From JAKFWF01 sp963750535 (lineage in GTDB: Bacteria; Pseudomonadota; Alphaproteobacteria; Rhizobiales; Hyphomicrobiaceae), in assembly GCA_963750535.1 (NCBI GenBank), contig CAVVRF010000047.1:62001-126000 (forward strand): a stretch of DNA of 64,000 nucleotides. The letters run 5' to 3'. Numbering within the stretch: position 1 is the stretch's first letter; the number at the start of each line of letters is the position of its first letter. Position numbers and translations under genes: made by a program. Shown in pieces: positions 58,659-64,000 of the stretch. Below the pieces are notes generated by a model that saw only the letters and a program-made list of their open reading frames with translations, did no database searches and was not told where the DNA came from.

Positions 58659-59726
58659 CTATTTCTTCAGTTGGAATTTCTGCCAGTCGGCTTCGTACTT
58701 GGTCAGATATGCCGCCGACTGCTCATCGTTGAAGATGACGGCGTCCTTGGCGTTGCTCGGGTGCGTCACCATCTTGAGCGCCTGCTCCGGCGTCGCCTTG
58801 GCTGCCGACTTCTCGAGCACGGGTCCATATGTTCCGATCGGGATCAGGCGGTCCTGCGCCTCCTCGGAGATCGCGTAGTTTATGATCTCCATGGCCAGGG
58901 CCTTGTACGGGCTGCCCTTCGGAACGATCATCGCGTTGCCCCACGCGATGCCGTCCTTGAGGGTCATGTCGACCGGGCTGTTGTTCTTCTGCGCGTCGAG
59001 AATTCGCCCGTTCCACGCCATCGCCATGGCCACCTCGCCGGTCGAGAGCAACTGCGGCGCCTGCGCGCCCGTGGTCCACCACACGGCGACGTGCGGCTTA
59101 ATCTCCTCGAGCTTCTGAAACATCGTGCGCACCTTGTCTTCGGTCGCAGGATAGATCTGGTCGCGTGGCACGCCGGCCGCCCTCAGCGCCGCCTCGTAAT
59201 TGTAGTGCATCCGCGAATAGAGGCTGCGGGGGCCGGGGAAGTCCTTGACGTTCCAGAAGTCGGCCCAGCCCTTGGGCTCCTTGCCGGCGGGAAATGCCTT
59301 GGTGTTGTAGGCCACCACCGTAGCGCCGGTCGACGTGTAGACGCCGAATTCCGCCTTCCATGCCTTCGCCAGATCGTCGTTCTTGATCACCGAGTAGTCC
59401 ATCGGCTCGGCGAGGTTCTGATCCTTGGCCTGGTACATCCACTGGCCGCCAACGGTCACCAGATCCCATTCGACGGCTTTCGCATCGACCTGCGCCTTGA
59501 TCTTGGCGTAGGTCGTGGGCGAGGCCTCGGCGAATTTGATGCCCTTGCGGGCAAGGAACGGCTCGATGAACGCCTTCTTCTCGGTCTCCTGGAGCGTGCC
59601 GCCCCACGAGACGAACGTGAACGGGCGCGACGGCTGAGCTGCGGCATGTCCTCCCAGCGCGGACGGCAACAGCGCGGCGGCTCCTGCCGCGGCACCTGAT
59701 TTCAGCACATTGCGGCGATCGATCAT
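58659..59726 (-). CDS. PotD/PotF-like extracellular solute-binding protein
   Basis: 355 residues with a twin-arginine-type signal (DRRNVLKSGAAAGAAALLPS, ending AAAQPS). The mature part begins FTFVSWGGTLQETEKKAF and has the type 2 binding fold seen in polyamine-type proteins (FPGPRSLYSRMHYNYEAALR; GEVAMAMAWNGRI). It should bind a cationic, polyamine- or betaine-like ligand in the periplasm. Its start overlaps the ATPase stop by four bases. Confidence 0.88.
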   Translation of the reverse strand: MIDRRNVLKSGAAAGAAALLPSALGGHAAAQPSRPFTFVSWGGTLQETEKKAFIEPFLARKGIKFAEASPTTYAKIKAQVDAKAVEWDLVTVGGQWMYQAKDQNLAEPMDYSVIKNDDLAKAWKAEFGVYTSTGATVVAYNTKAFPAGKEPKGWADFWNVKDFPGPRSLYSRMHYNYEAALRAAGVPRDQIYPATEDKVRTMFQKLEEIKPHVAVWWTTGAQAPQLLSTGEVAMAMAWNGRILDAQKNNSPVDMTLKDGIAWGNAMIVPKGSPYKALAMEIINYAISEEAQDRLIPIGTYGPVLEKSAAKATPEQALKMVTHPSNAKDAVIFNDEQSAAYLTKYEADWQKFQLKK

Positions 59727-60817
59727 GGCTTGCTTCCTCCCGGTTTGTCCGAACCGTTGGTTGCTTCCAGCAGACGGACGCTGATCGGATCCCAGCGGAC
59801 CCGAATCCTCTCCCCGACCTTGCAGGCGGGTAGCTTCATCTGGCGCATCCAGATCTCGTGACCGGCCTCGAGGCGGGCGCGGATCGCCGTCAGCTCGCCC
59901 AGGTAGACGATCTCGGCGATCTCGCCATCGATTGCGGCTTCATCGCCGTCGGCGACGCGAAAATCCTCCGGCCGCACCAGCAGGACATCGCACGACCGCG
60001 GCGGCATATCGGCGCCGGCGGGGATGCGCCAGGCCTTTTCGACGCCGGCGACACGGAACGCGATTTCACCGTCTGTCCACTGGTCGACGACGACTGGCAG
60101 CAGGTTCGATTCTCCCAGGAAGGTCGCCACGAACGTGTTCTTCGGTTTGCGGTAGAGCTCGGCCGGCGTCCCCACCTGCTCGATCCGGCCCTGGCTCATC
60201 ACCGCGATCCGATCGGACATCACCAGCGCCTCCTCCTGGTCATGCGTGACGTAGATCGTGGTGCGGCGCGATGCCAGATGCAGCCGGCGGATCTCGAGCT
60301 GGACATGCTTGCGCAGCTGGCGGTCGAGGGCGCCCAGCGGCTCGTCCATCAGCAGCAGATCAGGCTCGATCACCATCGCCCGCGCAAGCGCCACCCGCTG
60401 CTGCTGGCCGCCGGACAAGTGCTGCACCGAGCGGTCGCCGAGACCGTCGAGGCGCACCATCGTCAGCGCCTCGCCGACCCGGCGGGCGATCTCGTCGGCA
60501 GGCCGGCGGCGCACCTGCAGGCCATAGGCGACGTTGTCGAAAACGCTGAGATGCGGAAACAGCGCGTAGTTCTGGAATACCATGCCGATGTTGCGCTGAC
60601 GAGGCGGCATTGGCGTCAGATCGCGATCACCCAGCAGCACCCGGCCGCCGTCCGGCGCGATATAGCCCGCCGCGATATTGAGCAACGTCGTCTTGCCGCT
60701 GCCCGATGGCCCGAGCAGTGTCAGGAATTCGCCGCTCGCGACCTCGATCGAGGTTGGCCACAACGCGCGGAATGCGCCGAAGCTCTTGTGGATGTTGTCG
60801 AAGACAATTCCCGTCAT
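59723..60817 (-). CDS. PotA-like ABC transporter ATP-binding protein
   Basis: 364 residues from ATG 60817. Walker A LLGPSGSGKTTLLN, Q-loop NYALFPHL, signature HLSGGQQQRVALARAM, Walker B LLLMDEPLGALD and the switch His in YVTHDQEEA are all intact. A TOBE domain (about 280-360) binds regulators or substrate. It energises the two permeases just upstream, overlapping the second by four bases. Confidence 0.93.
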   Translation of the reverse strand: MTGIVFDNIHKSFGAFRALWPTSIEVASGEFLTLLGPSGSGKTTLLNIAAGYIAPDGGRVLLGDRDLTPMPPRQRNIGMVFQNYALFPHLSVFDNVAYGLQVRRRPADEIARRVGEALTMVRLDGLGDRSVQHLSGGQQQRVALARAMVIEPDLLLMDEPLGALDRQLRKHVQLEIRRLHLASRRTTIYVTHDQEEALVMSDRIAVMSQGRIEQVGTPAELYRKPKNTFVATFLGESNLLPVVVDQWTDGEIAFRVAGVEKAWRIPAGADMPPRSCDVLLVRPEDFRVADGDEAAIDGEIAEIVYLGELTAIRARLEAGHEIWMRQMKLPACKVGERIRVRWDPISVRLLEATNGSDKPGGSKP

Positions 60818-61605
60818 GCCGCCCGTCCCCGTCTTCTGGCGAGCTGGACGAGCGCGAAGACCAGCATGGTGATGGCAAGAATGATGGCGGAGCCGGCCGC
60901 CGCCACCGGCGTGAACTCGACCCTGATCTGCTCCCACAACTTCACCGGCAGCGTCTTGGTCTCGACGCCGGCAAGGAAGATCGAGATCACCACCTCGTCG
61001 AACGAGGTGATGAAGGCGAATGCGGCGCCGGCCGCCAGGCCCGGCTTGATCGACGGCAGAATGATGGTGCGGAATACGTGCAGCGGCGTCGCCCCGAGAC
61101 CGGCCGCGGCTCGCGGCAACGACGGGTCGAGCCGGTTCAACGACACCCCGACGTTGAGGACCACGAACGGCAGGCACAACAGTGTATGGCCGAGCGCCAG
61201 CGCCAGCGTCGTGCCGTGCAGCCCGAGGCGGCGCATCGCATAATAGAGGGCGATGCTGGTCATGATCACCGGAACGATGAGCGGCGCCAGCAGCAGGCCG
61301 GTAATTAGATTACGCGCGCGCGGCTGAAGCCGCTCGAGGCCGATCGCGGCCAGGGTGCCGAGAGCGACCGATAGGCAAGTTGCGAGCAGCGCGATCTCGA
61401 AACTCGTCAGGATCGCGTAGGTCCAGCCGCTGTCGTTCAGCAGCGCCTGGTACCATTTGGCCGAATAGCGCTCCGGCGGGATCTTGATGAACGAGGACTG
61501 ATTGAACGAAGCCGGAATGACCGCGAACACCGGCAGCATCAGAAAGCCGAGCACGATGGCGCCGAGAACTTGCGCTGCCTGGGTGAACCTGCCCGAGCGT
61601 ATCAT
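60814..61605 (-). CDS. PotC/PotI-like ABC transporter permease
   Basis: 263 residues with six helices. The coupling loop is ASLNRLDPSL-type (GVSLNRLDPSLPRAAAGLGA), where the EAA-loop glycine is kept but the leading Glu-Ala is not obvious. It starts at ATG 61605 inside the last bases of the first permease gene and overlaps the ATPase start. The longer open frame to 62412 lies within the neighbour and is rejected. Confidence 0.9.
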   Translation of the reverse strand: MIRSGRFTQAAQVLGAIVLGFLMLPVFAVIPASFNQSSFIKIPPERYSAKWYQALLNDSGWTYAILTSFEIALLATCLSVALGTLAAIGLERLQPRARNLITGLLLAPLIVPVIMTSIALYYAMRRLGLHGTTLALALGHTLLCLPFVVLNVGVSLNRLDPSLPRAAAGLGATPLHVFRTIILPSIKPGLAAGAAFAFITSFDEVVISIFLAGVETKTLPVKLWEQIRVEFTPVAAAGSAIILAITMLVFALVQLARRRGRAA

Positions 61606-62519
61606 CGCGTCTCCACGATTTGCTGAAGGGAGACGAAACGCGCGGTCACCGCCAGGATCAAAAGGATGATCGCCAGCAGGATGAACGATGCCGCGGCCGC
61701 CAGCGGCCATACCAGCCGCTCGTTCACGAAGTTGTCGATCAGCAGCGCGACCGTCAGATTGTGCAGGCCGCCCAGCAGCGCCGGCGTGATGTAGAAACCG
61801 AGCGCCAGCAGGAATACGAAGATGGCGCCGGCGGCCACGCCGCGGGCGGTCAGCGGCAAATAGATCCGCCAGAAGGTCTGGGCACCGGTCGCGCCCAGGC
61901 CGTCGCTTGCCAGCAGCAGCCGGGGATCGACCTTGAGCATCGCGGCATAGATCGGCAGCACGGCGTACGGCAGCAGCACATGCACCATGCCGAGGTGCAC
62001 CGCGAAATCGTTGAACAGCAGCTTCAAAGGCTTGTCGACGAGGCCGCTCGACACCAGCAGCGTGTTGACCGGCCCATTGCGCTCGAGCAGCAGCATCCAG
62101 CTGAAGGTCCGGACGAGGACGCTGATCCAGAACGGCACCAGGACGCAGTAGAGGGCGATCGTCAGCCAGGCACCCTGGATGCGGGATAGCAGAAATGCCG
62201 TCGGATAGGCGAGCAGGACGGCGATCAGCGTCACCGTCACCGCCAGCTTCAGCGTGTTGAGGAACACCGCGACGAACACTTCGCTGCGCAACAACTCCTC
62301 GTAGGCGGCGAAGCGCCCGCCCTTGGCATCGAAGCTCAAGGCGAGCAGTTGCGTCAGCGGCGCGATGAACCAGCCGGTCAGGAAGACGAGCACCGGCAGC
62401 AGCAGCAGCCATGTGGCGAGCGACCGGCGGAATTCGACGCTGGTCCCGAAGGCAGCGTCAGCGACGAGCGACGTCCTCGTCTCTCCTTGTCTGGGCATCC
62501 GTGGTCCGGTCACAGCCAT
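61602..62519 (-). CDS. PotB/PotH-like ABC transporter permease
   Basis: 305 residues with about six helices after a cytoplasmic N-terminus (SLATWLLLLPVLVFLTGWFI first). LLLASDGLGATGAQTFWRIY is the coupling loop. First transporter gene of the leftward set permease-permease-ATPase-binding protein, all overlapping by four bases. It starts 21 bases after the acyl-CoA dehydrogenase stop, so the enzymes and the transporter are probably co-transcribed. Confidence 0.9.
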   Translation of the reverse strand: MAVTGPRMPRQGETRTSLVADAAFGTSVEFRRSLATWLLLLPVLVFLTGWFIAPLTQLLALSFDAKGGRFAAYEELLRSEVFVAVFLNTLKLAVTVTLIAVLLAYPTAFLLSRIQGAWLTIALYCVLVPFWISVLVRTFSWMLLLERNGPVNTLLVSSGLVDKPLKLLFNDFAVHLGMVHVLLPYAVLPIYAAMLKVDPRLLLASDGLGATGAQTFWRIYLPLTARGVAAGAIFVFLLALGFYITPALLGGLHNLTVALLIDNFVNERLVWPLAAAASFILLAIILLILAVTARFVSLQQIVETR

Positions 62520-62540
62520 TGCAACACCCCCGCCGCGTGC

Positions 62541-63716
62541 CTACCAGCCGGTGTAGACTTCGAAGGCCGCGCTTGCGGATCTGGCCGCCGATGACGACGC
62601 GCTGGATCTCGGAGGTGCCTTCCCAGATGCGGTCGACGCGCATGTCGCGATAGAGCCGCTCGACCGGGTTCTCGCGCATGTAGCCGCGCCCGCCCAGGAT
62701 CTGCAGCGCCTTGTCGATCACCCGGCCCGGCCATCTCCGAGCAGAAGAGCTTCAGCGGCGCTCGGCCCGCGCGTGGACGAGCTTGCGGTCGAGGCCCTGG
62801 TCGATCTCGGCCGCCGACGCGGTAGAGCATGGACTTGGCCGCCATAGATCTCGACGGCCATGTCGGCCAGCATGAACTCGACGGCCTGGAAGTCGCGGAT
62901 CGGCCTTGCCGAACTGGACCCGCTTCGGCGGCGTAGTCGTTGGCGATCTCCGCGGCGCGGGTCGCGGCTCCCAGCGCAGTGCGAGGCGATCTGCAGCCGC
63001 GTCTCGACGAACCAGTCCTTGGTCAGCTCGAAGCCCTGGCCGATCCTGCCCAGCATCTTGTCCTCGCGCACGCCCAGGCCGTCGAACACCAGCTCGGCGT
63101 GATCGAAGGCATAGTTGTGCATGAACCTGGGCGAGCGGATATGGCTGAGGCCATCGGCCGGCAGGTCGACCAGGAACAGCGTCGGCTTGTCGGGATCGCC
63201 GTCGACGTGCGCGTGCACGATGATGAAATCGGAAGCGTTATATGAGGTCACGAACCACTTCTCGCCGGAAAGCCGCCACACCCCGTTCTCCAGCACCGCC
63301 GTGGTCTCGACCGCCCGATTGTCGGAACCGGAGCCGGGCTCGGTGATGGCGAACGCGCCGCGGCGCCGGCCTTGATTGCATGGAACGAGGTAGTCCTTCT
63401 TCTGGGTCTCGGTGCCGAACTTGAGCGACACCGGCGGCCGCCAGACCCCGGTCCAAAGCCCGTTGGTCGCGCGGCCGAGCTGCTCCTCGATCACCGTCTG
63501 CTCGAGCATGGTCAGGCCGAGCCCGCCATTGGCCTTGCTGTGGTTGATGCCCGCCAGTCCCCAGTCCCGAACCGCCTGGCGCAGTGCCTCGCGGCGTTCC
63601 TGCGGCAGCTCGCCATGCTCCTCGACGACCATCTCCAGCGGCAGCAGAACCTTGTCGCAGAATTCCCGGCCGAGGGCGGCCAGCTCCTTTTCCCGCTTGC
63701 CGAGCTCGATCTGCAT
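62541..63716 (-). pseudogene. Acyl-CoA dehydrogenase, several frameshifts (possibly only sequence errors)
   Basis: The main frame starts MQIELGKREKELAALGREFC and is a clear acyl-CoA dehydrogenase with FAITEPGSGSDN, WRLSGEKWFVTSYNASDFII and FELTKDWFVETRLQIA. After about 63000 the family sequence continues only by hopping between frames: FQAVEFMLADMAVEIYGG, then KALQILGGRGYMRENPVERL and DRIWEGTSEIQRVVIGGQIR. The expected end FEVYTGW and TAG falls at 62541. At least five indels are needed, including a compensating pair near 63385. Domain order and key motifs survive, so local read error is more likely than decay. It probably oxidises a betainyl- or other acyl-CoA made by the ligase that overlaps its start. 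Confidence 0.72.
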
Positions 63717-64000
63717 CACACCTGTTCCTTGTTTGAGATTACCAGCGCATCGACCGCGATCGCTCCGTCCGGGCTCACGATGATTGGATTGACATCGACC
63801 TCGGCAATCACGTCGGCGAGGGCGGCGACCAAACCGGAGAAGCTCGAAATCGCGCGGGCCAGGCTGCCGATGTCGCAGGACGGCATGCCACGCACGCCGC
63901 GGAGCAGCCTCGCGAGTTTCAACTCCGCGAGCATGTCGTGTGCCGTCCCTGCATTAAACGGGGCGAGCGCCGCCACCTTGTCGTCGATGAGCTCGATCAG
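63716..64000 (-). CDS. Acyl-CoA synthetase (ATP-grasp, acetate-CoA ligase family), C-terminal end
   Basis: Only the last 94 codons are in the window; the gene runs off the right edge. LARLLRGVRGMPSCDIGSLA and VIAEVDVNPIIVSPDGAIAVDAL are typical of the C-terminal ATP-grasp domain of ADP-forming or fused acyl-CoA synthetases (EVDVNP motif). The stop overlaps the acyl-CoA dehydrogenase start (TGATG), so activation of an acid to its CoA ester followed by dehydrogenation is the natural reading. Confidence 0.8.
   Translation of the reverse strand: MIELIDDKVAALAPFNAGTAHDMLAELKLARLLRGVRGMPSCDIGSLARAISSFSGLVAALADVIAEVDVNPIIVSPDGAIAVDALVISNKEQV

Overview
The window reads as chromosomal DNA of a high-GC alphaproteobacterium. 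The expanded family of orphan ABC substrate-binding proteins, the multi-GAF kinase with a response-regulator cyclase, the protein-isoaspartate methyltransferase/erythromycin-esterase fusion and a FixK/FNR-type box point to Hyphomicrobiales (Bradyrhizobium-like) or a Reyranella-like lineage; I cannot fix the genus from sequence alone. I saw no rRNA, tRNA, transposase, integrase or CRISPR array.

Layout. (1) 1-792: 5' part of murJ, running off the left edge. (2) 1.1-12.5 kb: a signalling locus. A Crp-type regulator is followed by a CRP-like operator, five tandem translationally coupled substrate-binding proteins with no permease or ATPase, a Cache-HAMP-4xGAF histidine kinase, a receiver protein and a receiver-cyclase. 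(3) 12.5-28.4 kb: an electron-transfer locus in two divergent operons. Leftward run an Fe-S/FAD oxidoreductase, a Sel1/ankyrin protein and cytochrome c maturation genes ccmF-G-H-I. Rightward run a five-helix b-type cytochrome, an 18-haem cytochrome, a 43-haem cytochrome built from nineteen 47-residue di-haem repeats, and a TPR/outer-membrane beta-barrel protein. Together they could carry electrons from a cytoplasmic nucleotide pool to or through the outer membrane; this is the most interesting part of the window. (4) 28.5-35.3 kb: a DUF2182/DUF1326 pair, ilvD, DUF190/crcB, a Clp-fold membrane protease and an MFS transporter. (5) 35.4-37.6 kb: cytochrome b561-DHC, SHP and DHC, a small haem operon. 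(6) 37.6-47.1 kb: a stress block with a PPDK-like protein, a PhoU/DUF47-like protein, the PCMT/esterase fusion, groEL, hsp20 and a helix-hairpin-helix protein around a perfect FNR/FixK box. (7) 47.1-53.9 kb: an IclR-controlled sugar-type locus (oxidoreductases opposite a CUT1 ABC transporter lacking its ATPase). (8) 54.1-64 kb: a leftward operon for an N-methylated amine or betaine: acyl-CoA ligase, acyl-CoA dehydrogenase, PotFGHI-like ABC transporter, dimethylglycine-dehydrogenase-like protein and a DgcA/TMADH-like flavoprotein.

Data quality. At least fifteen single-base indels break otherwise well-conserved genes in 5-12 kb and 33-63 kb, while 12.5-33 kb, including the cytochrome locus, is clean. 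In each case the other frame continues the same conserved family, so sequencing or assembly error is the simplest reading. Such genes are listed as one CDS with the shift noted; the acyl-CoA dehydrogenase, with several shifts, is listed as pseudogene.
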